This document shows, piece by piece, positions 33,358 to 44,902 of a DNA stretch of 64,000 nt. Location of the stretch: the NCBI GenBank assembly GCA_023052935.1, contig CM041294.1:101526116-101590115 (forward strand). Direction: 5' to 3'. The position numbers were made by a program, and so were the translations under genes. Numbering within the stretch: the first letter of the stretch is position 1; each line of letters begins with the position of its first letter. Source of the stretch: Piezodorus guildinii. Taxonomy: Eukaryota > Arthropoda > Insecta > Hemiptera > Pentatomidae. The notes beneath the pieces are model-generated. The model saw only the letters and a program-made list of their open reading frames with translations. It ran no database searches and was not told the origin of the DNA.

Positions 33358-34689
33358 CCAATAAACTTTACATGTTCATTTTACACATAGTTCATAAAAT
33401 CTCAGAGCTTTGAAGTAGTAAACTCAGAAAAAAAAATGTGATTTTAACAAGAATAGATAAAATATTTTACATAACATTGTACATGCATTTGAAAACCCTG
33501 CACTGTAAATCCCTAGGAAAAAAATGAAACACTTGTGAAATTGTTATTATTCGTAATTTGTTCCATAGTGAAATGAATATTTTGACTTTCTTAGGTATAT
33601 TCATACATATATTGAAAAATAATAAAAAATTGTGTTCTAGTTTTATCTAAATCACAATCCATCAGTATTCTAGATTGTCTATAATAATAAATAATAACAA
33701 TGCTTGTAATAATTTTCAGTATGGTTTTAATATATTTTATTTTATTTTTTCCGTAGGCTTAAACCACTTGGGTCATTTTCGTAATATTCTTTTAAATAAT
33801 CTAAATCTAAACATACAACCAATGATAGCATTCATTTAAGCTACATAAATTGGTCATATTTATAGATATAATTGTAAAATGATAGAAGAAACTAATATCT
33901 AATAACAGTTTATCGTCCGACCGAAAGATATAAGAGAACAAAGCTAAAACATTGGAAATCGTGTTCGACAAGCCATTGTATGCTAAACGGAATAACATAG
34001 TTTATAAATTATACTGATTTATTTCTGGCCCAAATACAATAGATGTAGTATCTGCATAACCGATACCTTTGTAAATCTCTTGATGAAGTTGTCGAATTCG
34101 TGTAGGCGAGCAGTATTATAGGTAGGTAAAAGTTTCATTTATGCTGGTGATAAAATAAAAAAACTACTAATTTTTAATATAAAATATATATTTTTTAAAA
34201 TATAATGAAATCTGAGACAGATGTCTACTTAATGATTCCTTCTTAAAATTACAAATACATATTATTACGAATTTAGCATTCAATATGCTTATTGTTATTT
34301 GAAAAACTTTAAGCCTACTACATACCAGCATAAAAACTTTTAAAATTATCTGTATTATTTTCAAGAGCGCTTATTAGGCAGAATTATCAATTGATTAGTT
34401 ATGTATTTATCAATGTTTAACAATCTGATTAATTCTTAATGATAAACCATTGTAATCAACCATGAAAAAATATATCCCACAGCATATTCTCATAATTTAA
34501 TTTATGCTGTGGGTGAGAATTGTGGTAGTATTTATATTAAGACTTTCAGCTTATACGATTTATGAAAAAAAAAGACTACTTTATTTATCCATCTTTCAGC
34601 CAACAACTAAACAGAAATTAACTGTTAAATATTATTTCCAGTATCAGTCATTGATAATTATACCTACAATAAAAGAAAAAATATTATCT
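33358..34689. other. AT-rich spacer
   Basis: No supportable gene. Open frames at 33807-33998, 34167-34364 and 34504-34701 are AT-rich and unrecognised. Confidence 0.45.
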
Positions 34690-35024
34690 ACTTTTACTTA
34701 GAAAAATCAGCTGATGCGCTCGATGATAACAGACATACGTTACATCGTCTCTCAGATTTTTGCTTTTTTCAGTGGGAATTCGCTTGAATTCAGTCTGGAG
34801 AACATCACTAGACCTCAGGAATACTACGGCAGTGAATATTGGAGAAATTTCGGTAAGCAAAGTTATAATTTACTTTGTACAATCACGAAAAAGTGAAAGG
34901 AGGGTCACTGATCAGCTGATTGCCGCTAGCTCGGCAAGCTCGGGCTTGCTTTCCGTTAACTTATCTTTCTTTTATCTTTAATTCATATCTCATTATTTAT
35001 TTATTATTATTATTTTCTTAATCA

Positions 35025-36341
35025 ATGAGATATTTCCATCAAGTCATGTCCTCAAAGTCTGCAAGTAAAAGATCTAGATCTGCAGGTTCTAACACGTCTC
35101 CTACAAAACAGAGACCCCGCCGTGAACAAAATAAAAAAATAATTCCACCAGCGACCACGTCAGCTACCTCATTAGGATCTGAACCACAGCCCAGCACATC
35201 ATCACAAGGAATAACTGATGAATCCCCGTTTTTTACACCGAATCCATTTGAGATCCTCCAAAATGAAAAAGAAACCATGGAATCTTCTCCTATACCCAGG
35301 GAACCACTACCTCCACCAATATTTGTTAAAAATATTAAAAATTTTAAACTGATGTGTGCGCATTTAAACAAAGTAACTGATCCTAATAGTTATTATTGTA
35401 TAAGTAGAACCAATGATACTAAAATATCTCCGACTACTGCTGAAACCTACAGAAAGATTGTAAAATATCTGACTGAGACCAAAGCTGACTTTCATACTTA
35501 TCAGCTGCGCCAGGAGAGAGCATTAAGGGTCGTAATCAGAAACCTACATTCCTCAACACCCGTTGAAGCTATCAAAGAAGAACTGACAGAATTGGGATTC
35601 CAAGTGAGGCAAGTCACCAACGTTCTAAAAGATAAAAGTCCACTGCCTCTATTCTTCGTGGACTTGGAACCATCAGCAGGAGTCGAAAAAATCTATGACC
35701 TCAGTAGACTGTACTATACCCGTGTAAAAGTTGAAAAACCGTACACAAAGAGGGAAATAGTTCAGTGTCATAACTGTCAGGCATATGGTCATACCAAAAG
35801 TTATTGCCATCACGTACCGCGCTGTGTGAAATGCGGTGAACAGCATAAATCAGAAGAATGTACAAGATCAAGATCAACACCCGCTGTATGTGCCCTGTGC
35901 CTCAAGGACCACCCGGCTAACTACAAGGGATGCGAAATCTACAAGAAACTCAGAACCAGATACCAAAAACCTCAGGATCCGAATGAAACAGCTATACCAA
36001 TCAGAAGCAGAAGAGAACCATCTAAACTTGTAAATTCTAATATGTCATTTGCCCACTTGCTTGGAGGTGGAAGCCAGAGTCATGAAGTCGAGGCACTGCC
36101 GGAACAACATTTTCCTCAACATTCTCAATCTATTGTACAACAATCTATCCCTCAAAGTTTACCTAATCTTCAAAAAACTCCTCAACATCAAATTTCTCAT
36201 ATCCCTCCACCATCAAACGTCACAGATCTTACCAGTCTAATGACATCCTTCATCTCCGAAATCAAATCTCTTGTTATGCCGCTTATATCACTCCTTACAA
36301 ATCTAGTATCAAATCTAATCCCTGCCTTGAAAAATCCTTAA
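35025..36341 (+). CDS. LINE ORF1: gag-like nucleic-acid-binding protein
   Basis: 438 residues, no breaks. The N-terminus (1-100) is Ser/Thr/Pro-rich and basic. Residues ~165-245 form the domain that precedes zinc knuckles in Jockey/I-type gag proteins (RVVIRNLHSSTPVEAIKEEL, ending at VKVEKPY). Three zinc knuckles follow: C248-C251-H256-C261, C267-C270-H274-C279 and C289-C292-H296-C303. A Gln/Ser/Pro-rich linker leads to a hydrophobic amphipathic C-terminus (402-438). The protein packages element RNA into ribonucleoprotein particles. A second Met at residue 8 is an equally plausible start. The stop codon directly abuts the ATG of ORF2 (TAAATG), suggesting translation of ORF2 by reinitiation. 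Confidence 0.93.
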   Translation: MRYFHQVMSSKSASKRSRSAGSNTSPTKQRPRREQNKKIIPPATTSATSLGSEPQPSTSSQGITDESPFFTPNPFEILQNEKETMESSPIPREPLPPPIFVKNIKNFKLMCAHLNKVTDPNSYYCISRTNDTKISPTTAETYRKIVKYLTETKADFHTYQLRQERALRVVIRNLHSSTPVEAIKEELTELGFQVRQVTNVLKDKSPLPLFFVDLEPSAGVEKIYDLSRLYYTRVKVEKPYTKREIVQCHNCQAYGHTKSYCHHVPRCVKCGEQHKSEECTRSRSTPAVCALCLKDHPANYKGCEIYKKLRTRYQKPQDPNETAIPIRSRREPSKLVNSNMSFAHLLGGGSQSHEVEALPEQHFPQHSQSIVQQSIPQSLPNLQKTPQHQISHIPPPSNVTDLTSLMTSFISEIKSLVMPLISLLTNLVSNLIPALKNP

Positions 36342-39026
36342 ATGAATTCACCTAACTCCTTATCCATTCTCCTTTGGAATGCGAATGGTGTAAGAAATCA
36401 TACTGACGAACTGACAGCGTTGTTGAAAGACAAAACAATCGATGTTGCACTTATAACTGAAACAAGACTAACGACTAAACAGTACTTCAAAATACCGCAA
36501 TACATGACATACCGTACTGACCACCCAGACGGCAAAGCCCATGCCGGTTCTGCTATCATTGTCCACCAATCCCTCTCTCACCATTTACTCCCACTTCCCA
36601 CCTATGATTTCCTACAAGCCACAGCCATAGTAATCAAGACTTTTTCCTTTCCGGTAACCCTCACATCTGCATACTGCCCTCCTAAACATTCCATTTCCAA
36701 TTCCGAATTTGTATCCTTCCTGGATTCCTTAGGAAATCGTTTCATTCTGGGTGCAGACTTAAACGCCAAGCATCAGCAGTGGGGTTCCAGAACCACGAAT
36801 TCTCGGGGACGAAATTTGCTGTCTGCACTCAACTCCCGAAATTTTAATATCCTGCCTCCTGACTCCCCTACCTACTGGCCAACCGATCCTAACCGCAATC
36901 CTGACATCCTCGACTTCTTTATCCATAGCGGATTAGGCTCCCTCAACTTGTCTGTAACTCGCCTTGAAGAACTATCCTCAGACCATAGTCCACTGATCCT
37001 AAAAGTATCTCTCACTCCAATTCCAAAACCCATTCCACCATCATTCATCCGAGGCCCAGTTAACTGGAACCTTTTCCGCCAAATCCTGACCGATAATATT
37101 GACCTCAGAGTAACCCTCAAAACCCCAGATGACCTAGATAATTCCGTCTATTCCTTTACCACCGCCATCCAACAAGCTGTCTGGACTGCCTCCTCTCCTA
37201 AACACTCCAATATAAATCCTCACCAAAATCATTTTCCACAACATATTATAGACCTCATCCATACCAAACGCCGAGCAAGATCATTATGGCAGCGCACCCG
37301 ACACCCAACAGATCGCCGCTCCTATAACTTCTATTGTAGACAATTGAAGAGGGAGTTGGCGACCTTCCGTTCCCAGTCCTTTAATTCCTACCTCTCCTCT
37401 CTATCAGCTCGTGATAATTCCCTGTGGAATGTCACGAAAAAGATCCTAAAATACCATCACGTTTCCCATCCTCTCCGACGTGGTGATGACTCCTGGGCTG
37501 CGTCTGATGAAGATAAAGCCGAGGAATTCGCCACACACCTCTCCAAAGTTTTCACTCCTCACCCGGAATCCCAAGCCAATCACACCGCAACAGTGCAAGA
37601 CTTTCTTTTGTCACCGATTCCACTTTCCCTACCTCCTAAAGCTATTAATCCCTCTGAGGTTAAATATCTTCTCCAAAAACTTACCCTTCGTAAATCTCCT
37701 GGACACGATCTCCTTACTCCCCAGATCCTCCGACAACTTCCGCAGAAAGCTATTATATTCCTAACTTATATTTACAACTGCATCCTACGCACCACCTATT
37801 TTCCTCTGTTATGGAAACATTCCACTATCATTCTTTTTCTAAAACCAGGCAAACCATCCAACAACAGTTCATCCTACAGGCCTATTAGTTTACTCCCCAT
37901 CCTCTCAAAAATCTTCGAAAGGCTTCTTCTTAAACGTATCCTACCCATACTAGAATCTCAAAATCTTCCTTCCCATCAGTTTGGATTCCGTCCTCAGCAT
38001 TCCACAGTTCAACAGGGGCTCCGAGTTGTAGACCATATTTCCTCAGCTCTTGAATGCAAAGAGTATTGTTCTGGTGCGTTTCTGGACATTGCGCAAGCTT
38101 TTGACCGGGTATGGCACACTGGATTACTCTTCAAGCTGAAAACCCATTTACCCCAGTCTCTATACCTCATTCTCCGATCCTATCTCTCAAACCGTTCCTT
38201 CCGCGTTCGCTGTGGTGTAGAATTTTCTAACCTTTATCCCGTTGAGGCCGGTGTTCCTCAAGGCAGCGTCTTGGGACCCGTCCTCTACATCCTTTACACT
38301 GCTGATATTCCTACACATCCTGATACCTTTCTGGCAACTTTTGCAGACGACACTGCCATCCTATCATCCAGTTCCAATCCTGAAACAGCATCCTTAAACC
38401 TGCAAAGACACCTTTCTCTTATCGAAGACTGGTGTAGTGCTTGGCGCATAAAGGTGAACGAAGCCAAATGCAAACACGTAACCTTCACTCTTCGACGAAA
38501 CTCCTGTCCGCCAGTTTACTTCAATTCCATTCCAATTCCTCCTTCAGATACAGTCCGGTATCTTGGCTTACTGTTAGACAAAAGATTGACTTGGAACCCA
38601 CATACAAGACTTAAAAGACAAGAACTCAACCGACGATTCGGACAGTTATACCGACTACTCAACAGAAAATCTGAACTTACAGTTGACAACAAATTATTAA
38701 TCTACAGGACAATACTGAAGCCCATCTGGACCTACGGACTTGAACTGTGGGGGACAGCTAAACGTACTAACATCAAACGCATTCAATCCTTTCAATCCAA
38801 AGTCCTCCGTACAATAGTAAATGCTCCTTATTATGTTTCCAACTATACCTTGCACCACGACCTTAATGTTCCTTTTATTTCAGACCTGATTCCATCCAAA
38901 TTTTCCAAATTCCACCAGAATCTCATTCATCATCCTAATCCTCTAGCTCAATCCCTATCCAGCTCCACTCATCCATACAACCCACCTAGAAGGTTGAAAC
39001 GGCAGTGGCCTCGTGACCTCTTGTAA
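36342..39026 (+). CDS. LINE ORF2: AP-endonuclease / reverse transcriptase
   Basis: 894 residues, no breaks. Endonuclease domain, about 1-225: LWNANG (N13), ITETR (E40), GADLNAKH (D139, N141), SDHSP (D214, H215). A linker follows with a basic helix (HTKRRARSLWQRTR). Reverse transcriptase, about 455-760: SYRPISLLPILSKIFERL, HQFGFRPQHST, FLDIAQAFDRVW (D582), AGVPQGSVLGPVLYILY, FADD (667-670). The C-terminus ends NPPRRLKRQWPRDLL, a block seen in the older copies elsewhere in the window. Every catalytic position I can check is conserved, so the element may be able to transpose. A Phe instead of Tyr at the first position of the xADD motif occurs in other Jockey-like enzymes. Confidence 0.95.
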   Translation: MNSPNSLSILLWNANGVRNHTDELTALLKDKTIDVALITETRLTTKQYFKIPQYMTYRTDHPDGKAHAGSAIIVHQSLSHHLLPLPTYDFLQATAIVIKTFSFPVTLTSAYCPPKHSISNSEFVSFLDSLGNRFILGADLNAKHQQWGSRTTNSRGRNLLSALNSRNFNILPPDSPTYWPTDPNRNPDILDFFIHSGLGSLNLSVTRLEELSSDHSPLILKVSLTPIPKPIPPSFIRGPVNWNLFRQILTDNIDLRVTLKTPDDLDNSVYSFTTAIQQAVWTASSPKHSNINPHQNHFPQHIIDLIHTKRRARSLWQRTRHPTDRRSYNFYCRQLKRELATFRSQSFNSYLSSLSARDNSLWNVTKKILKYHHVSHPLRRGDDSWAASDEDKAEEFATHLSKVFTPHPESQANHTATVQDFLLSPIPLSLPPKAINPSEVKYLLQKLTLRKSPGHDLLTPQILRQLPQKAIIFLTYIYNCILRTTYFPLLWKHSTIILFLKPGKPSNNSSSYRPISLLPILSKIFERLLLKRILPILESQNLPSHQFGFRPQHSTVQQGLRVVDHISSALECKEYCSGAFLDIAQAFDRVWHTGLLFKLKTHLPQSLYLILRSYLSNRSFRVRCGVEFSNLYPVEAGVPQGSVLGPVLYILYTADIPTHPDTFLATFADDTAILSSSSNPETASLNLQRHLSLIEDWCSAWRIKVNEAKCKHVTFTLRRNSCPPVYFNSIPIPPSDTVRYLGLLLDKRLTWNPHTRLKRQELNRRFGQLYRLLNRKSELTVDNKLLIYRTILKPIWTYGLELWGTAKRTNIKRIQSFQSKVLRTIVNAPYYVSNYTLHHDLNVPFISDLIPSKFSKFHQNLIHHPNPLAQSLSSSTHPYNPPRRLKRQWPRDLL

Positions 39027-39360
39027 CATGTATATTGGAGTTCTAGCATTGGCTAGATTCTCCACTCACGTGCTGTATGCTTGTGAATTGTATATAGGTA
39101 TGAGTGACTATTGTATATATTTTTATTGATTTTATTTTGTATATATGTATATTTTATTATTATTATTATATAAATTTATTGTTTTGTATATATCGTGTGA
39201 ATGTAGTATGAATGTTGTACGTTATCACTATTAAAAATGTCCTGAATTGGACAGATTGTAATATTGCTCGATAAATAAAAAAAAAAAATAAATAAATAAA
39301 AAAAAAAACTTTTACTTATAATGGGGTTAAATTAAGTAAAGAGTGACTTCTAAAGTTTTT

Positions 39361-39600
39361 GGGGATACCTGTAGCATAGTTAGCATAACAGCCTCCTATG
39401 CCCAAGGTCCCAGGTTTAAACCCGCAGTTGGCCCTAGGATTTCTTAATGGGAGTAAAAAATCCTTAGTTATACCGTCCTTCGGAGGGGGGGGGGAGTATT
39501 GGAGAGGGGTCGTTAATAGGTGGCCCCGAGCCTGTACGATGCCAGGTACTCATTAAAGATCCCTATTCTAATTAAACCTGGATAGACAAAATTTAGGACT
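39361..39600 (+). repeat. SINE-A copy 1, 3'-incomplete
   Basis: tRNA-like head (TAGCATAACAGCCTCC, then CCAGGTTTAAACCC as the B box). The body has TTAATGGGAGTAAAAAATCC, CCGTCCTTCGGAGG, GAGCCTGTACGATG and AAAGATCCCTATTCTAAT. It is more diverged than the 44.6 and 50.5 kb copies, has a G-run expansion near 39485, and lacks the terminal CATCGTCCGATTAGCC-TAAA tail. Confidence 0.85.
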
Positions 39601-39718
39601 CCTACTGTAAATTTATTATATAGTTAAAGTAAGTATTTATATTTTTTTCCTGGACAAAATGTAACAAACATTGTACAAACAAGAATCATAAAAAAACCTC
39701 TTTATATTTTTACTCTTT

Positions 39719-40617
39719 TCTACGTCATAAAGAGGCGTAGGAATGTGGCGGGCTCCATCGCCCTGCACTCAACTACCGGCTCTCCAAATTGCGAGAACAT
39801 ACAGTACGCAAGCACAGCACGTGATGCAGAAAGTTACCTACAATACACACCCTAGATCACCTTCCCTAAATGCACCTGCAGGTATGCAAGCACCAAGGAT
39901 GCAGCCCTACCAACATACTATAGGATACGTAGAGAGGGTTAGTGGCCCCACTGTCCGAAAACAAATCACTACGAAACCTCAAAAAATCATCCTCGGATGC
40001 GGATAGTGGAAAAATGGAATTAGGAAATTTTCTCTTCGAATGGGTCTCAAAATTCCCAAATCTTGTATCATAGGTCATATGCGACAGTGTCATCGTAACA
40101 GAGATCAATGAAGAATATTTTCCGCAAACAGATGTTACTTTGGGTCGAGGCAACATCATTCAAGCAGAGTAATGACCAGAACAACTAAAATTGCTCTGTA
40201 TAAAACATTGATTCGCCCATTTCTTACATATGGAGCGAAGACATGGACCATGATCAGGGAGATGTATCGGAATTTGGCCACCTTTGTGCGAAGGATCCTC
40301 AGAAGGATTCTTGGACCAGTATTAGTCAGTAAGGAGTGGAGAAGAAGAATGGATAAATAGTTTTACATCCTCAAGAGCGAGCCTGACATTGTTAGCGTTA
40401 TCAAGCGACATCGCTTTAGGATTATTGACAGAGAGAGAGTCCATGGCTGAAAGAGAGTTGGCTGCCCATGACTGACGGATGCGAGGAGTTTAGGAGTCCA
40501 CAACTGGATTGCTGCAGCGCAAGACAAAAGCTTCTGGAGGTTGCTGGCTTAAGAGGCCTGGGCGTCAACGTGCTTTAACACCAAACCAATAATAATAACA
40601 ATAATCTACGTCATAAA
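39719..40617 (+). mobile_element. RTE-like LINE fragment with 13 bp TSD
   Basis: The insertion 39732-40604 lies between perfect TCTACGTCATAAA repeats (39719-39731, 40605-40617). Readable blocks include FSANRCYFGSRQ and SRVMTRTTKIALYKTLIRPF, then LTYGAKTWTM, RRILRRILGPV and EPDIVSVIKRHRF. These are typical of the C-terminal third of RTE-like endonuclease-reverse transcriptases. Several stops and frameshifts occur. The tail is AATAATAACAATAA. The first 370 bp contain an open frame (39743-40006) with no recognised domain, which the TSD places inside the element. Confidence 0.85.
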
Positions 40618-41539
40618 TCCAATCTATCTTGATGCACCTGTAAAAATTGAACAAAAAAAAATCAATGATCTGATTGAACATTCCAGGTCTAAAATAAATA
40701 TAGGGAAAGAAATATATAATAAAAAAATAAAATTGTCATTTATAATTTTCCAAAATATTATATTTAATGACTGCCAAGTTAAGGCTAGTGCAATTCTAGT
40801 TTCTTGATATAAATGTTGCTACCAATGACGAAATAAGACTATTGAAGCCCATAGTGTCCTCCGTTCTGAACCCCTTAGTTAACTATTTGGCCTTTGACCC
40901 AACACGGCCGCACTTATCCCAACCAGTTCCCTGATACATGTTTGAATAACGCTGGAGAAGAAATGAATAAGACAGCCTATATCTGTCAAAACATAAACTA
41001 TTCTTTAATTTCATCCTGATGTTTACTAATGTGTTGAATCTTTTTCTTGGTAACAAACCTCAAGCCCTAGAACAAGATTTCTCGGAACAGTCAAGGGACC
41101 AATCACCTTCACCGATCATTGCGGAACTCAAACAGAGGGTGTGTCTCTTTGGGACCTCTATTATCTATTAAGGTTTTATTCTTTGGAAAGCAATAGCTCT
41201 CTTAATAGCATTTCATATTATAAGTACCTACGTGTAATTTAAAACGGATTGAAGCTTATAGGTCAAGCTTGTGATAGAAGTTGAAAGTTCCATAATGCGT
41301 TAAATATGGGTCATTCAATATCTATTAACTGGAAGAAAAAAAATTGGGCCTCGGTATCTCCCAGTAAATCTTAGTTCCATATGTGGGTTTCACAGTTAAA
41401 AAAAAAAATACAATCGAGTAAAAATGTGATCATCTTATTGACTAAAAGAAGTCATTTTTACCAAGAAAGGAATAACAGCTTTACTTTTTTAAATTTTAAA
41501 TAAAAGTAACGACTGACAATAACTCTAATAGTTACAGTT
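40618..41539. other. Spacer, nothing recognised
   Basis: AT-rich, with no repeats or coding signal that I can support. Confidence 0.45.
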
Positions 41540-42066
41540 GAATCAGGAGGTAGGAGATTAAAATTTCTTGAGTTGAGTGCAGACAGCAAATTTCGTCCCC
41601 GAGAATTCGTGGTTCTAAAACCCCACTGCTGGTGCTTGGCGTTTAAGTCTGCACCCAGAATGAAACGATTTCCTCGAAGGAATTCAGGAAGGATACAAAT
41701 TCGTTATTGGAAATGGAATGTTTCGGAGGGCAATATGCAGATGTGAGGGTTACCGGAAAGGAAAAAGTCTTGATTACTATGGCTGTGGCTTGTAGGAAAT
41801 CATAGGTGAGAAGTGGGAGTAAATGATGAGAGAGGGATTAGTGCACAATGATAGCAGACCCGGCATGGGCTTTGCCGTCTGGGTGGTCAGTACGGTATGT
41901 CATGTATTGCGGTATTTTGGAGTACTGTTTAGTCGTTAGTCTTGTTTCAGTTATAAGTGCAACATCGATTGTTTTGTCTTGTCACAACGCTGTCAGTTCG
42001 TCAGTACGATTTCTAACACCATTCACATTCCAAAGGAGAATAGATAAGGAGTTAGGTGAAGTAATT
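41540..42066 (-). pseudogene. ORF2 endonuclease fragment of the inverted Jockey copy
   Basis: Corresponds to residues ~1-170 of ORF2 at 36342, with frameshifts, a lost start codon and no reverse transcriptase. Confidence 0.8.
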
Positions 42067-42068
42067 TA

Positions 42069-43385
42069 AGGATTTTTCAAGGTAGGGATTAGATTTAATA
42101 CTAGATTTGTAAGGAGTGATATAAGCGGCATAACAAGAGATTTGATTTCGGAGATGAACGATGTCATTAGACTGGTAAGATCTGTGACGTTAGATGGTGG
42201 AGGGATATGAGAACTTTGATGTTGAGGAGTTTTTTGAAGATCAGGTAAACTTTAAGGGATAGATTGTTGTACAATAGATTGAGAATGTTGAGAAAAACGT
42301 TGTTCCGGCAGGGCCCCAACTTCATGACTCTGGTTCCCATCTCCAAGTAAGTGGGCAAATGACACGTTAGGATTTACAAGTTTAGATGGTTCTCTTCTGC
42401 TTCTGATTGGTACAGATGTTTCATTAGGATCCTGAGGTTTTTGGTATCTGGTTCTGAGTTTCTTGTAGATTTCACATCCCTTGTAGTTAGCCGGGTGGTC
42501 CTTGAGGCACAGAGCACATACAGCGGGTGTTGATCTTGACCTTGTTCATTCTTCTGATTTATGCTGTTCACTGCATTTCACACAGCGTGGTATGTGATGG
42601 CAATAAGTTTTGGTATGGCCATATGCCTGACAGTTATGGCACTGAAATATTTCTTTTTTTGTGTAAGGTTTTTCAACTTTTACACGGATATAGTTCAGTC
42701 TACTGAGATCATAGATATTTTCGACTCCTTCTGATGGTTCAAAGTTCACAAAGAATAGAGGCAGTGGAATTTTATCTTTTAGAACCTTGGTGACTTGCCT
42801 CACTTGGAATCCTAATTCTGTCAGTTCTTCTTTGATAGCTTCAACGGGTGTTGAGGAATGTAGGTTTCTGATTACAACCCTTAAAGCTCTCTCCTGGCGC
42901 AGCTGATAGGAAGATCAGCTTTGGTCTCAGTCAGATATTTTACAATCTTCCTGTATTTTGTAGGTTTCAGCAGTAGTCGGAGATATTTTAGTATCATTAA
43001 TTCTAATTATACAAGAATAACTAATAGGATCAGTTACTTTGTTTAAATGCGCACACAGCAGTTTAAAATTTTTAATATTTTTAACAAATATTGGTGGAGG
43101 TTGTGGTTCCCTGGTTATAGGAGAAGATTATATGGTTTCTTTTTCATTTTGGAAGATCTGAAATGGATTCGGTGTAAAAAACGGTGATTCATCAGTTATT
43201 CCTTGAGATGATGTGCTGGGCTGTGGTTCAGATCCTAAAGAGGTAGCTGACGTGGTTGTTGGTTGAATCATTGTTTTTATTTTGTCCACGGTGGGGTCTC
43301 TGTTTTGTGGAGACGAGTTTGAACCTGCAGATCTAGATCTTTTACTTGTAGACTTTGAGGAGATAGCTTGATGAAAATATCTCAT
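42069..43385 (-). pseudogene. Broken gag-like ORF1 of the inverted Jockey copy
   Basis: It is alignable end to end with the intact ORF1. The N-terminal 85 codons are open, then a stop follows (ETI*). A second open piece (42546-42803) holds the first two zinc knuckles (CHNCQAYGHTKTYC, CVKCSEQHKSEE), and another stop or frameshift follows. The ATG that starts ORF2 in the intact copy is ATT here. The protein is not made in full. Confidence 0.85.
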
Positions 43386-43697
43386 TGATTAAGAAAATAA
43401 TTATAAATAAATAATGAGATAAGAATTAAAGATAAAAGAAAGAGAAGTAAAAGAGGAGCAAGCCCGAGTTTGCCATGCTAGCGGCAATCAGCTGATCAGT
43501 GACCCTCCTTTCACTTTTTCGTGATTGTACAAAGGAAATTATAACTTTGCTTACCGAAATTTTTCTAATATTCACTGCTGCAGTATTCCTGAGGTCTAGT
43601 GATGTTCTCCAGACTGAATTCAAGCGAATTCCTACTAAAAAAAGTAAAAATCTGAGAGACGAAGTAACGTATGACTGTTATCGAGCGCATCAGCTAG

Positions 43698-44519
43698 GGT
43701 CAATTAAAAATAAAAAAAATATGTCTTACCATATCTCATTAACACTACAATTTAACTCCTACTTTCTGCATCTCGGTTTCTTGTTGGAGTTTCCAACATG
43801 AGTCATGATGGAGACAGAAATATCATGAACTCTTTCATTTCACTTAGAGATTCATGGCTTAATCTCTCCCCAGAATGCATTTTCTTCTTCCAATCAGTAT
43901 TTCGTTCACAGCATTCAGGTTCTTGCCTTGTCTAGACAAAGGCTACTGTTTCTGGATACAATAAATAACAGCGCAGTGCTGCCTTATTAGTGCTCTCTAC
44001 TATTGTATATCACGTATCCTTTTTCTAGGTAAGTATTGTTTAAGCCTCTCTTACAAGTCTCCATTTGTCTAATTAGATTCATTCTTGTTATGAAATCTCT
44101 ATTCTCCTCACGATGCGTGATTCTGTCACAGATATTCTTAATCGGGAAATGAGGTTTTGATTGCAAGTAATAATTCTTTCTCGTAAGCGGGAAGAAATAT
44201 CTGCTATTGTAAGCCAGAAAGTCTTGCAATTACGCTCCATTTATAGAGCTGCATGCCCAAACTCTTATTTCAGCGTGAACAACTTTTCACATACCAAGTA
44301 GTACACTTCAGTATTTCATTAATAATGTCTGTAACCAATTAGTAGCATAGCCTTATAAAAGTGCAACAATTAAAAATTGTCAAGTGATTCTAACTTTTGT
44401 ATCTTATTATATTCCTTGATCTTATTATAAGTCAGTGAAACAAATGCTGTTATACCTTCTTATGGAATTTAGGGGATTGTTAATTATTGATGTGTCTAGC
44501 TAAATAGAAAAATGTGGTG
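43698..44519. other. Spacer
   Basis: Mixed composition. The open frame 43987-44229 on the minus strand is unrecognised. Confidence 0.4.
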
Positions 44520-44590
44520 GGCGCAACATACTACTTTCACTTACATCCTTAATTGAAATCAATTTTAATAGTTTTTAAGAACTTTTAAGA

Positions 44591-44902
44591 TCACTTACAT
44601 GTTGGGATCACTTGTAGCTTGGTGGCTAGCGTAACAGCCTCCTATGCCAAAGGTCACGTGTTCAAACCCGCAGGTGTTCCTAGGATTTTTTAATGGGAGT
44701 AAAAAATCCTTAGTTACGCCGTCCTTCGGAGGGGACGTTAAAAGGTGGTCCCGAGCCTGTGCGATGTCAGGTACTCGTTAAAGATCCCTATCCTAATAAC
44801 CTGGATAGGCAAAATTTAAGACTCCCACTGTAGCATCGTCCGATTAGCCATAGTAGAATAAAGTGACGTTAAATAAATAAATAAATAAATAGTTCACTTA
44901 CA
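44591..44902 (+). repeat. SINE-A copy 2 with 9 bp TSD
   Basis: Insert 44600-44893 flanked by TCACTTACA. tRNA-like head: A-box-like TAGCTTGGTGGCTAGC, B box GTGTTCAAACCC. The body is followed by a (TAAA)n tail. It is identical to copy 3 over a run of roughly 110 bp in the body, so the two are young or from one source. It is inserted into RepA copy 2 and therefore younger than it. Confidence 0.92.

Larger units (their letters stand above)
34690..39318 (+). mobile_element. Full-length Jockey-type LINE with both ORFs intact and 11 bp TSD
   Basis: The element (34701-39307, ~4.6 kb) is flanked by ACTTTTACTTA (34690-34700 and 39308-39318). Layout: 5' UTR to 35024, ORF1 35025-36341, ORF2 36342-39026, 3' UTR with AATAAA near 39271, and an A-rich tail. 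The 5' sequence near 34709 (AGCTGATGCGCTCGAT) is also the 5' end of the related minus-strand copy at 43.7 kb. Two independent copies ending at the same point support a genuine 5' terminus. Jockey elements usually have an internal promoter in the 5' UTR. None can be recognised here directly. Confidence 0.95.
41540..43697 (-). mobile_element. 3'-truncated, inverted relative of the intact Jockey
   Basis: Minus-strand sequence follows the intact element from its 5' end (TAGCTGATGCGCTCGAT at ~43697) through 5' UTR, ORF1 and the first ~170 codons of ORF2, and stops matching at about 41540. It lacks RT, 3' UTR and poly(A). LINE copies are normally truncated at 5', so loss of the 3' part points to a later deletion or rearrangement. 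Divergence from the intact copy is modest. Confidence 0.9.
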
